Positions 56,201 through 64,000 of a DNA stretch of 64,000 bases are shown piece after piece. The translations under genes were made by a program, and so were the position numbers. A model generated the notes under the pieces. The model was not told the origin of the DNA, ran no database searches, and worked only from the letters and a program-made list of their open reading frames with translations. Positions within the stretch are counted from its first letter, which is position 1. The number at the start of each line of letters is the position of its first letter. The stretch is from NCBI RefSeq assembly GCF_014779555.2, contig NZ_CP094357.1:1364001-1428000 (forward strand). Reading direction: 5' to 3'. The DNA is from Lysobacter capsici (GTDB taxonomy: Bacteria; Pseudomonadota; Gammaproteobacteria; Xanthomonadales; Xanthomonadaceae).

Positions 56201-58054
56201 CTGACCAGTCCCGACACCGGCGTATCGACCTACACCTACGACAGCGCCGGCAATCGCAAGACCGAAACCGACGCGCGCAACATCACGCGTACCTACAGCT
56301 ACGACGCGCTCAACCGCCCGACCGCCGTCGCTTACCCGACCACCAGCCTCAATGTCGGTTACGAGTACGATGCCGTGCCCACCGTTTGCGCGGTGGGCGA
56401 GACCTTCGCCAAGGGCCGCCTGTCGCTGATCACCGATGCGAGCGGCAGCACCCAGTACTGCTACGACCGCTTCGGCCGCATGGTTCGCAAGGTGCAGACC
56501 ACCAACGGCAAAGTGTTCGTGGTGCGCTATGCGTACACACTGGCGGGGCAGCTGAGCAGCCTGACCTATCCCGACGGCGCGGTCGTAACGTATCAGCGCG
56601 ACGCGCAAGGCCGCATCAGCCAGATCGACACCAAGCGCGCGGTTGCCGGCCAGACGACCGAAGTGCTATTGAGCCAGGCCACGTATCACCCGTTCGGCCC
56701 GACTGCGGGCTGGACCTACGGCAACGGCCGAACCTTCGCGCGACCGGTCGACCTGGATTACCGCACCATGGCCGTCATCGACCCGTCTGCCGGCGGCCTC
56801 TCGGTCGGCTTCGGCTTCGACGCGGTCGGCAATATCGACAAGCTAACGCCGGCGGGCGCGACCAATGCGCTGTTGACCTTCGGCTACGACGCGCTGAATC
56901 GATTGACTGCATTGCGCGATGGGCCGACCAACACGGCGATCGAGGCGTATACCTACGACGCCACCGGCAACCGACAGAGCGTCACTACGGCTAGCGGCAC
57001 CAAGACGTATACGTATCCGGTCGACAGCCATCGTCTGATTCAGGCTGGTCCGGATAGTCCGCGTAGTTACGACGCCAGTGGCAATTCCATCCAGATCGGC
57101 GGCAACAGCTTTGTCTACAACGATGCCGGTCGTAGTAGCGAACTCAAACAAGGGGCCACCCTTGTTCAGACCTATGTCTATAACGGTAAGGGTGAGCAGG
57201 TTCGCAAGTATACCGCGGCCGATAATCGTTACACGGTCTATGACGAAACCGGCCATTGGCTGGGCGACTACGATGGAAGCGGGAACGTGATTCAGCAGGC
57301 GATCTGGATGGACTTGCTGCCTGTTGGCTTGCTGGATGGAGCTCAGTCGCAACAGATGCTTTATTACGTGGAGTCTGACCACTTAAGCACGCCGCGTAGT
57401 GTCATCAACCCCGCTTCGAACGTAGCGGTTTGGCATTGGGATTTGAAGGGCGAGGTATTTGGAGGGAGTCAACCCAGTCAAGATGCCGATCAGGATGGCA
57501 AGGCGTTCGTTTTAGACATGCGTTTTCCCGGTCAATTTATTAACTCGATATCTGGGCTCAGCTATAATTACTATCGCAATTATGATCCTGCTTCTGGGCG
57601 TTATGTTGAAAGTGATCCTGTTGGCCTCGCTGGCGGATTCAGTACGTACTCTTATGTATTTGGACGTCCCTTGCAGTTCATTGACCCGCGAGGTTTGGAG
57701 TCACAATGCGTCAATGGCGAAAACGCCATACGCGAATACAATATTGTTACAGGTAAAATCGAGAATATGGGTTATCGAGCGGCTGTATTTTGCAATGGCG
57801 GCGGTGGGTCGTGTAAGTACGCCTGCGTGAATGATAAGGCGAGGTGCGATACCCAAGTGGCTCTTTATCCATATGCCGCCGCTGCTGCGTGTGTCCTAAT
57901 AAGTGGCGGGCGAAGTGGTGGGGTGGCTGGTTATAGAGCAAGCACGGCGTGTGGTTTTTTTACCGCGTCTATTGATTCCAGTAAGCTTCCGGATGCTTGT
58001 CGCTATATTTACCGCCAGTGTGTTGATCGATGCGATAATTGCGTGAAAGACTAG
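53273..58054 (+). CDS. Secreted RHS/YD-repeat protein with variable C-terminal module
   Basis: 1593 residues from ATG 53273; a Sec signal peptide follows (ALLLACLALAATLVPNLSQA). The N-terminal part has a Cys-containing region and a YNSINDLVLQSGLTDSWAHSF block as in RHS proteins. From about residue 400 come many YD repeats (YDALNRLT, RYEYDLIGQ types) that build the RHS cocoon. The core ends with the canonical GLSYNYYRNYDPASGRYVES and IDPRGL at about 57697. The last 118 residues are different: Cys-rich, no YD repeats, lower GC, ending CDNCVKD. Such tips are often toxins freed inside the shell. No VgrG, PAAR or immunity homologue I recognise is present. The extreme N-terminal start is uncertain (53282 is also possible). 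Confidence 0.88.
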   Translation: MNDMVSSVSTRALLLACLALAATLVPNLSQAADRYCANRYMPVSQESACFKTKAEAEQFIRTEPATPSGNSLLELKSTTAGGGNFSETYAVKPVAPTFYGDYYVADDEWGKGLGCSSNGVLQPNGQVACDDEDKLAADINASYTVPVVDHYYEGSYYLENGPGWGNSGQYVYLRRDYPSNNPSARKYFARLSANALRSWRVRRTDWFKCPELFKGTWANPSVDKWPYACANTSRGEIYWKSAQHDSCCKDGNPAVAATGNKEYRESDFDWEGGAFSRAYNSINDLVLQSGLTDSWAHSFSTRLMMSAGAPQIWITPEGYLEALKFNSTTSSYASTNRPGVVLIKESDEVAAQRGRWRLSAASQGLQWFNDSGRLVSFDRAGRAFFLDYCTDSDVQSGTCLAAGDLLRVRSPSGRSLSFVYAAAIAPQLDDNGIRLARITADGVVLAEYVYDGLGRLTHASKAGDSAGEGREYLYAEVGHLCRNAAGTTVPGCNVGNFSHHLTGVIDENGQRYATYDYDEFGRVVVSDHADGAGKVTLTYDASGGTTVTLPTGSAKAYTFSTEIFRQPTKVAMSVTDGSVAGTDTAFYSGNRRQWSEDARGMRTQYTYDHFHELTRKTGLASGNGNVTAFTRTTQTDWVPSYSLPSERRILDNANALVAKSKWTYNDRGQALTSTQVDPATAIERTVTTAYCDPSDVTAGICPVVGAVKSVDGPRSDVNDVASYTYYANDDAACATSPATCAYRKGDLWKITNSLGHVTEFLRYDYSGRLLSSKDANGVVTDMEYLPRGWLASTKVRGTNASSETDDVITRYEYDLIGQVKKVIQPDGAFIRYEYDAAHRLTDIYDNAGNRIHYTLDAAGARTKEDTSDSTGALKRTLSRIYNQLGQLKTAKTAYDHPTGFTYDASGNGDVTTDALGRKVDNDYDPLNRLAKTLQDVGGINAKTEFKYDALDRLTKVTDPKNLDTTYSYNGFGDQVQLTSPDTGVSTYTYDSAGNRKTETDARNITRTYSYDALNRPTAVAYPTTSLNVGYEYDAVPTVCAVGETFAKGRLSLITDASGSTQYCYDRFGRMVRKVQTTNGKVFVVRYAYTLAGQLSSLTYPDGAVVTYQRDAQGRISQIDTKRAVAGQTTEVLLSQATYHPFGPTAGWTYGNGRTFARPVDLDYRTMAVIDPSAGGLSVGFGFDAVGNIDKLTPAGATNALLTFGYDALNRLTALRDGPTNTAIEAYTYDATGNRQSVTTASGTKTYTYPVDSHRLIQAGPDSPRSYDASGNSIQIGGNSFVYNDAGRSSELKQGATLVQTYVYNGKGEQVRKYTAADNRYTVYDETGHWLGDYDGSGNVIQQAIWMDLLPVGLLDGAQSQQMLYYVESDHLSTPRSVINPASNVAVWHWDLKGEVFGGSQPSQDADQDGKAFVLDMRFPGQFINSISGLSYNYYRNYDPASGRYVESDPVGLAGGFSTYSYVFGRPLQFIDPRGLESQCVNGENAIREYNIVTGKIENMGYRAAVFCNGGGGSCKYACVNDKARCDTQVALYPYAAAAACVLISGGRSGGVAGYRASTACGFFTASIDSSKLPDACRYIYRQCVDRCDNCVKD

Positions 58055-58070
58055 TTTTTGGACTAAGAGA

Positions 58071-58253
58071 ATGAATTTATTTAAGACTTTTTTTTGTCTG
58101 GCGACTTCACTGATTCCTGTGGTTGGGGTTTTGCTCTTAGTAGGGGGCGAGCGGTTGTTCGCATCGGCGGAGGGGCGGGCAATATTTTTCTTGTCGCTGA
58201 TAGTTGGAGTTATAATTCCGAAGGCTTTGAATGGCCGGAGTGGTGGCGGCTAG
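58071..58253 (+). CDS. Small two-helix membrane protein, candidate immunity protein
   Basis: 60 residues, AT-richer than the surroundings. An AAGAGA ribosome site precedes ATG 58071, 16 bp after the RHS stop. Two predicted membrane segments (about 5-25, LATSLIPVVGVLLLVGG, and 36-53, AIFFLSLIVGVIIP) are separated by a short charged loop. No family is recognised. Position and size fit an immunity gene for the RHS C-terminal module, which is inference. The 223 bp that follow (58254-58476) hold no gene I can support. Confidence 0.6.
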   Translation: MNLFKTFFCLATSLIPVVGVLLLVGGERLFASAEGRAIFFLSLIVGVIIPKALNGRSGGG

Positions 58254-58476
58254 AAAATTTGTTTAGTTCGCTCCCGGCGACGTTCTCCAAGACGCTCTGC
58301 ACGAGATCTTGGATAACGGAATAGGGGCGAAGTGGACTTTCGGAAATATTCTCTCTCGCTCCTGTTCGCTCGCCGAAGCGGACCGTCGATCTCAGACCAC
58401 AAAGGTGGTGAAGACAAGAAGGTCGGGATCAGGCTGAGTTTCGCGACAGCGCCATGTCAATCGCCGCGACGATCAA

Positions 58477-59403
58477 TCAAAACTTGATCCCGGCCCGCGC
58501 CCCAACATACCCGGTGACATCCCCGGTATTCGTATCCACGCTTACACGCCCCGTCAGCCCCACCGAGGTGGCGCCCTGGTTGAAATTCAGGCCGGTCTCG
58601 CCGGTGACATTGCTGACCCCATCGCGGCCGAAGCCCACGGTCCCTCGCGCATAGCCGCTGAGGTTTTCGGAGAAGTCGCGGGTCAGGCCCAGGCTCACGT
58701 TGCCGTTCTGGAAGCCCTGGGCGTTGAAGTTCGCGGTGCCACTGAAATCGAAGGCGTTGAGGTTGCCCAGGTCGAGGCTGCCCTTGACGGTCGCGCCGTA
58801 GTTCGGGGTCGCCTCGGGGCCGAACGGGCCGGCGGTGGCGCTGAGGTTGAAGCTGCGCAGGTCGTTGCTGTAGCCGATACTCCCGCTCACGGTGACGTTG
58901 GCCGGGTCCAGGCCGAAGCGGGCGTTCATGGTCGCGTCGAGCGAGCCGGTGTAGTTCAGGCCGACGTTGATGCCGACGTTGCTGATATCGGTGTTGGCGA
59001 TGTCGGCGGCGTTGAAGCCGTCGATGCTGAAGGTCGGCGAGAAGGCGTTGAATTCTTCCACCGTCGGCGGTGCCGGGTTCGCGATCGCGGAAAGGGCGAC
59101 ATCGGCGTAGGTGGCGTTGGTCGGAACGCCGCCCAGCGTCGTCAGCGAGGAGAAGTCGAGCGCGGGTGTGTTGATCTGCATCGCGTTGAGTTGCGACAGC
59201 GCGCTCATCGGCACGCTCAGGTCGACCGGCGCGGCTTCGACCGTGGTCAGCGCGGGCGTCGGCGTGGCGTTTACCGCCGAGGCGGCCGCAGCGGCTTCGG
59301 CCGCGCGTTGCGCTTCGGCGGCTTCGTTGGCGGCCTGGCTTTGTTGAGCGGAGGCGGCGGAATCGTGCGAGGAGCCCGAGACTCCGGAACTTGCGTCTGC
59401 CAT
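58477..59403 (-). CDS. Beta-rich protein with barrel-like C-terminus and no signal peptide
   Basis: 308 residues; AGGAG lies 5-9 bp before ATG 59403. Residues 1-45 are low-complexity Ala/Gln/Ser, probably helical (AQQSQAANEAAEAQRAAEAA). From about 130 on, alternating polar/hydrophobic strands of 8-12 residues repeat (NVGINVGLNYTG, TVSGSIGYSND, ATVKGSLDLGN, NVSLGLTRDF), ending in the C-terminal Phe GARAGIKF, as in outer-membrane barrels. No Sec or Tat signal is visible, so export, if any, would be by another route. The family is not recognised. Confidence 0.72.
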   Translation of the reverse strand: MADASSGVSGSSHDSAASAQQSQAANEAAEAQRAAEAAAAASAVNATPTPALTTVEAAPVDLSVPMSALSQLNAMQINTPALDFSSLTTLGGVPTNATYADVALSAIANPAPPTVEEFNAFSPTFSIDGFNAADIANTDISNVGINVGLNYTGSLDATMNARFGLDPANVTVSGSIGYSNDLRSFNLSATAGPFGPEATPNYGATVKGSLDLGNLNAFDFSGTANFNAQGFQNGNVSLGLTRDFSENLSGYARGTVGFGRDGVSNVTGETGLNFNQGATSVGLTGRVSVDTNTGDVTGYVGARAGIKF

Positions 59404-59903
59404 GAGAGTGCTCCTTGGGATGGGTCCCGTGAGAATCAGCCCTGATGAAAACGGTTTCAGTCAGCTCACCGTAGCAAGTCCCGCGGGTTGCAGAAACCTG
59501 GGGGCTGCCCTAGCCGCGGCGCGATCGGGGCGATGCGGGTTTTGGCTGGCGGCGACGCGAGGTCGGTCGCGGTCCTGCAACTGTCGTCCGAACCCGGGTG
59601 GTCGAATGCGTAATAGTTCGCTCGGTCGCTATCGGGCGCTATTCCGACGGCATCGCGCGCGAACCGGACGCCTCATAAGGATCAAGCCGAAAGCCCTGCG
59701 TCTGACGTGATCGCCGATCCGCGCGAAGCGCCCCGACGCCCGAGACACGCGGCAACCGCGACCGCTCGCCCCGATCGGCAATCCGCCGCCGTGCCCGCCA
59801 CGTTCCCTTTGCCCGGGCGGTGATGCCTAATAACCGTGTTACCACGAAGACACCGCAACGCGAGAGGACAACGACGTCGGCGCATCGCCGGATCGAACGA
59901 CGC
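59404..59903. other. Divergent non-coding region before the ATP-grasp operon
   Basis: 500 bp between the beta-rich protein gene and the ATP-grasp gene, which point away from each other. Promoters for both must lie here. No operator, terminator or additional gene is convincing; short frames on both strands are Arg-rich shadows. Confidence 0.45.
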
Positions 59904-61061
59904 ATGGCCAAGGTACTCATATTGGGCCCCCGAGCCCCTGCGGCGTTGGAGCTTGCGCGTCGCTTCGATCGCGCGGGATGGAGCGCCCATGTCGCCGACA
60001 GCGTGTCCTGCCGCTTGAGCGCGTGGTCGCGCTCGGTGGCGCGCGCGCATCGCTTGCCGCCGCCGCGTTCGCAAGCCGGCGAGTTCGTCGCGGCGTTGGC
60101 GCGCATCGTCGCCGCTGAAGGCATCGATCTGATCGTGCCGACCTGCGAGGAAGTGTTCTTCCTTTCGCGCTATCGCTCGGCCTTGCCCGATGGCGTGCGG
60201 GTGCTGGTCGACGACTTCGAAACCTTGCGCGCGCTGCACAGCAAGCGACACTTCCTCGAACTGGCGCGCGACTGCGGCGCCAATGTGCCCGACAGCGCGA
60301 TCGTGACCCACATCGACGAAGCGCGCGCATGGGCCGCCGGTGGGTCGCTGGTGCTCAAGCCCGAGTACTCGCGGTTCGGCGTGCATGTGCGGTTGTATCC
60401 GCGGGGCATGCCGGCCGATGCAGCGCCGTTGGGGCTGGCGCAGGACTGGGTGGCGCAGCGCTATTACCAGGGCACCGAGCTGTGCTCGTACAGCGTCGCC
60501 GATCGTGGCCGCTTGCTCGCGCATTCGGTGTACCGGCCGAGCTACCGATTGCGGCGCAGTTCGAGTTTCTATTTCGAACCCAGCCCTAATGCGGCGATTC
60601 GCGAATTCGTCGAGCGCTTTGTGGCCAAGATCGGTTTCACCGGACAGATCTCCTTCGACTGGATCGTCGGCGATGACGGTCTGACCACCGTGCTGGAGTG
60701 CAATCCACGCGCGACCAGCGGGGTCCATCTGTTCGCTGACGACGACGCGCTACCAGCGGCGCTGATGGGCGAAACCATGGAGTGCATCGAGCCCAGTCGG
60801 CCTCAGCCGAAGATGCTGGCCGGGGTGATGGTCAGCGCGGGTTTGCTGCAGGCGATCGCGCAGGGCAACGTGAGGACGTGGTGGCGCGATTACCGGCGCG
60901 CCGACGATGTGCTGGCGGTGGCCGGCGATCGACGCCCGCCGCTCGGCGGCCTGGTCGACATGGGTTCGTACGCGGCAACCGCTTTGCGCCAGGGCTGCAA
61001 TCTGCGCGAGGCGGCGACGCGCGATATCGAGTGGGACGGCGAGCCATTGCCGGAGCTATGA
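59904..61061 (+). CDS. ATP-grasp ligase
   Basis: 385 residues from ATG 59904 (MAKVLILGPRAP...), chosen because it opens the Rossmann-like N-terminal domain; the frame runs 28 codons further upstream with Arg-rich sequence. An ATP-grasp fold joins a carboxylate to an amine or other nucleophile through an acyl-phosphate. The central block LVLKPEYSRFGVHV binds ATP, and FDWIVGDDGLTTVLECNPRATSGVHLF is the metal/ATP site (Asn-Pro-Arg, here within LECNPRATSG). No carrier protein is adjacent. The stop overlaps the next gene's start (ATGA at 61058-61061), so the two enzymes are made together. Confidence 0.85.
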   Translation: MAKVLILGPRAPAALELARRFDRAGWSAHVADSVSCRLSAWSRSVARAHRLPPPRSQAGEFVAALARIVAAEGIDLIVPTCEEVFFLSRYRSALPDGVRVLVDDFETLRALHSKRHFLELARDCGANVPDSAIVTHIDEARAWAAGGSLVLKPEYSRFGVHVRLYPRGMPADAAPLGLAQDWVAQRYYQGTELCSYSVADRGRLLAHSVYRPSYRLRRSSSFYFEPSPNAAIREFVERFVAKIGFTGQISFDWIVGDDGLTTVLECNPRATSGVHLFADDDALPAALMGETMECIEPSRPQPKMLAGVMVSAGLLQAIAQGNVRTWWRDYRRADDVLAVAGDRRPPLGGLVDMGSYAATALRQGCNLREAATRDIEWDGEPLPEL

Positions 61062-62170
61062 AGTCCTCGGCGTCCAGCGAGATCGGGTCGTTCAACGCAC
61101 GCGCGCAAGCGTTCGCGCGGATCCACGCGGAGACGTCATCGGCTGCGTTCGCCGCCAACTTGCACACCCAGGTCGAGACGTTAATCGCGGGTGAGGTGAT
61201 GTTCCCGGTCACGGTGAACGATGCGCAGGCCGGCAATGCCTGGGTCTGTTCGCCGCACACGACCTACGGCGATTACGCGCTCGAAGAGGCGATCCGCTAC
61301 GCGCCGCGTTGGCTGTCGCCGGCGTTGAACCTGCTGGGTCGCGGCAGCAAGGCCTGGCTGCGATCGGCGCGGATCGATCGCGCCGTGGCGATCAACAACT
61401 GGCTTTTGTCGACCAATCTGTATCCGCCCTTGCCATCCGTGCCGCTGGCGAACCTGTTGCAGCAGGCGCTGGCGCGTTGGCCCGGGCATGCGATCTGGCT
61501 GCGTTCGCTCAACGATCTCGAACATCACGATTGGCTAACCGAGTGCGAACGGCTGGGCTTCGCGCTGATCCCGAGCCGGCAGGTGTATCTGTTCCACGAC
61601 GTCGCGCGCTTGGCGCGCGAGCGACACAATCTCAAGGTCGATCTGAAACTGGCCGCGAAACAACCCGGCCGCGCGCGCGACGGCGATATCGTCGATGCCG
61701 ACTATCCGCGCATCGCCGAGTTGTACGAACGGCTGTACATGGACAAGTACTCGCGCTGCAACCCGCACTACAACGCGCAGTTCATGCGTCAATGGCATCG
61801 GGCCGGTCTGCTGGAATTCGACGGCTATCGCGACGAGGCCGGCCGTCTGCTGTGCATCGCCGGCCAGTTTCGCCAGGGCCACACCCTGACCACGCCGATC
61901 GTCGGTTACGACACCGCCTTGCCGCAGCGCATGGGCTTGTATCGCCTGCTGACGGCCTGCACGTTCGAACACGCGATCGCTGGCGGCTTCGGCATCAATT
62001 TCAGCGCGGGCGCGGCGGGGTTCAAGCGTCTGCGCGGTGGGGTGCCGAGCATCGAGTACAGCGCGGTGTATATGCGCCATCTGCCTCGCCCGACGCGACG
62101 GGTTCTGACGATCATCTCGGCGCTGACACGGCGAGCCGGCGTGCCGATCATGCGCAGGTTCGAGTTGTGA
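61058..62170 (+). CDS. GNAT/FemAB-like acyltransferase
   Basis: 370 residues. The C-terminal 180 residues have the acyl-CoA or aminoacyl-tRNA-dependent N-acyltransferase pattern, a beta-sheet with YERLYMDKYSRCNPHY, GLLEFDGYRDEAGRLLCIAGQF and GINFSAGAAGFKRLRGG. The N-terminal half has no domain I recognise. It most likely transfers an acyl or aminoacyl group onto the ATP-grasp product or substrate. It is coupled to the ATP-grasp gene by a four-base overlap and lies 79 bp ahead of the Rieske oxygenase. Confidence 0.7.
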   Translation: MKSSASSEIGSFNARAQAFARIHAETSSAAFAANLHTQVETLIAGEVMFPVTVNDAQAGNAWVCSPHTTYGDYALEEAIRYAPRWLSPALNLLGRGSKAWLRSARIDRAVAINNWLLSTNLYPPLPSVPLANLLQQALARWPGHAIWLRSLNDLEHHDWLTECERLGFALIPSRQVYLFHDVARLARERHNLKVDLKLAAKQPGRARDGDIVDADYPRIAELYERLYMDKYSRCNPHYNAQFMRQWHRAGLLEFDGYRDEAGRLLCIAGQFRQGHTLTTPIVGYDTALPQRMGLYRLLTACTFEHAIAGGFGINFSAGAAGFKRLRGGVPSIEYSAVYMRHLPRPTRRVLTIISALTRRAGVPIMRRFEL

Positions 62171-62249
62171 GGGCGGTTTATCGCCCCAAGCCCACGCAAA
62201 CTGGGCGGACGATATGCGCGGTGACGGCAAATCGCGGGATAATCCAGGC

Positions 62250-63263
62250 ATGACAACCTGGCATGCCTCGCACTACGCACGCTGGTTTCCCGCGCTGTGC
62301 ACGGACCGCCTCGGCCATAAACCGGCGGCGGTCACCGTGCTCGATCGACCGATCGTGCTCGGCCGCGCGCGCGATGGGCGGTTGTTCGCGTTGGAAGACC
62401 GCTGCCCGCATCGGCATGCGCCGCTGTCGGTGGGGACGCTCACTGAGTCGGGCATTGCGTGTCCGTACCACGGCTGGCGCTTCGATGCTGACGGCCGCTT
62501 GTGCGAAATTCCCGGTATGCCGGCGGACTGTCCTTTGCCGCAGGTACGTGTACGCAACATCGCGGTGCGCGAACAGGATGGCCTGATCTGGCTGCGCCTG
62601 GACGGGCGCGACGAAGGCGCGTTGCCGCGCATGTTGAACGAGAACTCCGCAGGTTCGCGGCGGTTCCTGTGGCAGACGCAATGGCAGGCGCATGTCGTCG
62701 ATGCGATCGAGAATTTTCTCGATCCGATGCACACACATTGGATTCACCCCGGCCTGGTGCGCAGCGGCGGCGAACGGCAGCCGATGACGGCGCGATTCGA
62801 ACCCGACGATGCCGGGTTCAAGGTGATCTATCGCGATCAGCCGCGGCAGTCGGGTCTGTTGTACCGCCTGTTCGAATCGCCGCGCGAAAGCGAGCAGGCC
62901 ATCTTCGACGCACCGGGCAGCGCGCAGATCGAGTACCGCTACGTCAACGGCGGGATCGTTCGCATCAGCCTGCATTTCACCCCGCAGACCCGCGACATCA
63001 CCTCGGTGTTCGCGAGCTTGCACGTGGAAAACCGTTGGGCGCCGGCGTGGCTGGTACGTCGTCTGGTGTGGCCGTTCCTCAAGCGCGTCAACGATCAGGA
63101 CGCGCGCATGCTGGCGATGCAGTCGGCCAATCTGCAGCGCTTTCCGGGCGTGCGCGGCGCATCGACCCAGCTCGATCTGGTGCGGCCGTGGGTCGAGACG
63201 TTCTGGCAGACCGGCGAGGCACCGGCCGATGAGCAGGCCCACGAGGCGCGGATCCTGCTGTAA
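62250..63263 (+). CDS. Rieske non-haem iron oxygenase
   Basis: 337 residues from ATG 62250. The N-terminal Rieske 2Fe-2S cluster is complete: CPHRHAPL then CPYHGWRF. The catalytic domain has the mononuclear iron motif ENFLDPMHTHWIH (Asp and two His). The layout matches VanA/PaO-type Rieske monooxygenases rather than two-subunit ring dioxygenases; no beta subunit or reductase lies nearby, so electrons would come from a general reductase. It is the third gene of the ATP-grasp/acyltransferase/Rieske set and ends 20 bp before a convergent gene. Confidence 0.9.
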   Translation: MTTWHASHYARWFPALCTDRLGHKPAAVTVLDRPIVLGRARDGRLFALEDRCPHRHAPLSVGTLTESGIACPYHGWRFDADGRLCEIPGMPADCPLPQVRVRNIAVREQDGLIWLRLDGRDEGALPRMLNENSAGSRRFLWQTQWQAHVVDAIENFLDPMHTHWIHPGLVRSGGERQPMTARFEPDDAGFKVIYRDQPRQSGLLYRLFESPRESEQAIFDAPGSAQIEYRYVNGGIVRISLHFTPQTRDITSVFASLHVENRWAPAWLVRRLVWPFLKRVNDQDARMLAMQSANLQRFPGVRGASTQLDLVRPWVETFWQTGEAPADEQAHEARILL

Positions 63264-63283
63264 GGCCGATGCCGGGGCTCAGT

Positions 63284-64000
63284 TCAGTGCGAGTCCGGCG
63301 TTGGCTTCTTGTCCGCCGCGACCGCCGCGGAGGTCTTGTCCGACTTCATCGCCAGCCGCGTCTTCGCGCGTTCTTCCTCAGAATCCATTTCGAACTGCAC
63401 CAGCTTGCCGTCGTCGCCGAACTGGAAGTCCGACCAGCGGCGCGGCACCGCCTTGACTTGCCCCGCGCGCATCGCCGGGGCGACGGTTTCGGCGCGATCG
63501 CCGAGATAGCTGCGGCCGATCTTGTCCCACAGGCCGTCTTCCAGGCTATAGACGAAGCAGGTCGCACCGTATTGCACGGTGTTGCACAACAGGTAGTCGT
63601 TGCGGCCGTTGTGGTCGAGGTCCGGCGTCATCAGCACGCATTGCGAATCGGCATTCAGACAGTCCGGCGTGGGCAGCCGTTGGGCGATCAGGGCCTGCAG
63701 CCACACCGTATCGGGTTGATCGGCGCCCGGCGCGATCTGGATATGTCGCAGCGCCGCAGCGACGGTGTCGGCCTGGGCCTGGACGCGATCGTCCATGCTG
63801 TATTCCCACGGATTTTTCATTTTGAGCACGCGTTCGAGCTTGGCGCTTTGCTTGTCGCCGGCGAATCGCGGATCGCTGCGCAGGCCCTGCAAGGCTTCGT
63901 AGCCGCGCCGGCCGTTCTGGAAACGCAGGTGGCTGAGGTCGAATTCTTCCGCCGGGGTGCGGCCTTCGCGCAGACGCGCGAGTTGATCGTTGACGGTGAG
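63284..64000 (-). CDS. Possible DUF4153-like protein, C-terminal part only
   Basis: The frame is open to the right edge, so the start lies beyond the window; about 238 codons are visible. The segment reads LTVNDQLARLREGRTPAEEF then DLSHLRFQNGRRGYEALQGL, a pattern I associate with the soluble domain of DUF4153 membrane proteins. A later DLDHNGRNDYLLC segment resembles an EF-hand-like loop. It ends in a Lys-rich tail. Family assignment is tentative and no membrane helix is visible in this part. Confidence 0.6.
   Translation of the reverse strand, partial: LTVNDQLARLREGRTPAEEFDLSHLRFQNGRRGYEALQGLRSDPRFAGDKQSAKLERVLKMKNPWEYSMDDRVQAQADTVAAALRHIQIAPGADQPDTVWLQALIAQRLPTPDCLNADSQCVLMTPDLDHNGRNDYLLCNTVQYGATCFVYSLEDGLWDKIGRSYLGDRAETVAPAMRAGQVKAVPRRWSDFQFGDDGKLVQFEMDSEEERAKTRLAMKSDKTSAAVAADKKPTPDSH

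Noticed and set aside
53273-58054. Type VI secretion RHS effector
   Set aside because: It has a Sec signal peptide and no PAAR, VgrG or EagR-type gene nearby.
1-64000. tRNA, rRNA or riboswitch genes
   Set aside because: No tRNA T-arm/CCA pattern, rRNA segment or known riboswitch core was noticed by eye; a covariance-model search would settle it.

Overview
The window is high-GC DNA (about two-thirds G+C by eye) with the gene content of a Xanthomonadaceae gammaproteobacterium, most likely Lysobacter or a close relative. This is inferred from a modular GH18 chitinase, Reg_prop hybrid sensor kinases, a lipase/foldase pair, a yggS-pilT-pilU block, an aroK-aroB-hemE neighbourhood, and GTAGGAGCGGCGCGAGCCGC-type REP sequences. 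No phage, IS transposase, rRNA, tRNA or CRISPR array was recognised.

Bases 1-15.5 kb: a DUF3089 hydrolase cut by the left edge and a frameshifted small gene. A secreted four-domain chitinase follows, with a long upstream region that holds a perfect 14-bp palindrome. Next come two alpha/beta hydrolases and small unknowns. A three-gene minus-strand operon encodes a Tat-exported molybdopterin oxidoreductase, its 2Fe-2S subunit and a membrane tri-haem cytochrome c, which together look like a periplasmic dehydrogenase feeding the respiratory chain. A zinc-ribbon protein, L-serine dehydratase and a small glutaredoxin-like protein follow.

Bases 15.5-30 kb: a repeat island (REP pair, 545-bp inverted-repeat element, single REP), then a YceI / cytochrome b561 / YceI operon. 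Divergent from it are three very large tandem hybrid histidine kinases (1201, 1188 and 1250 residues) with different beta-propeller sensors and nearly identical transmitter and receiver halves. The first is preceded by five GTCA half-sites spaced exactly 11 bp apart.

Bases 30-42 kb: a YtrA-type GntR regulator with a clear operator over its own promoter, an ABC ATPase and an unusual permease with a large soluble insert, then an S9 peptidase. After a bidirectional terminator come hemE, a 200-bp MITE-like element, a stand-alone WGR protein, a divergent AraC/isochorismatase-hydrolase pair, aroK-aroB and dodecin.

Bases 42-53 kb: a P-loop kinase, pdxH overlapping an AAC(6')-like acetyltransferase, a second GNAT, a cobalamin/siderophore-binding-type protein, and a secreted lipase followed by its foldase gene, which carries an in-frame amber codon. 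Then DUF4426-proC-yggS, interrupted by an orphan gene and a heptamer tandem repeat, and the twitching ATPases pilT and pilU.

Bases 53-64 kb: accessory DNA. A secreted RHS/YD-repeat protein has an AT-richer Cys-rich C-terminal module and is followed by a 60-residue membrane protein (possible toxin/immunity pair). A beta-rich protein with no signal peptide follows. Then comes a translationally coupled ATP-grasp / FemAB-GNAT-like pair followed by a Rieske oxygenase, which may be an undescribed small-molecule pathway. A DUF4153-like gene is cut by the right edge.
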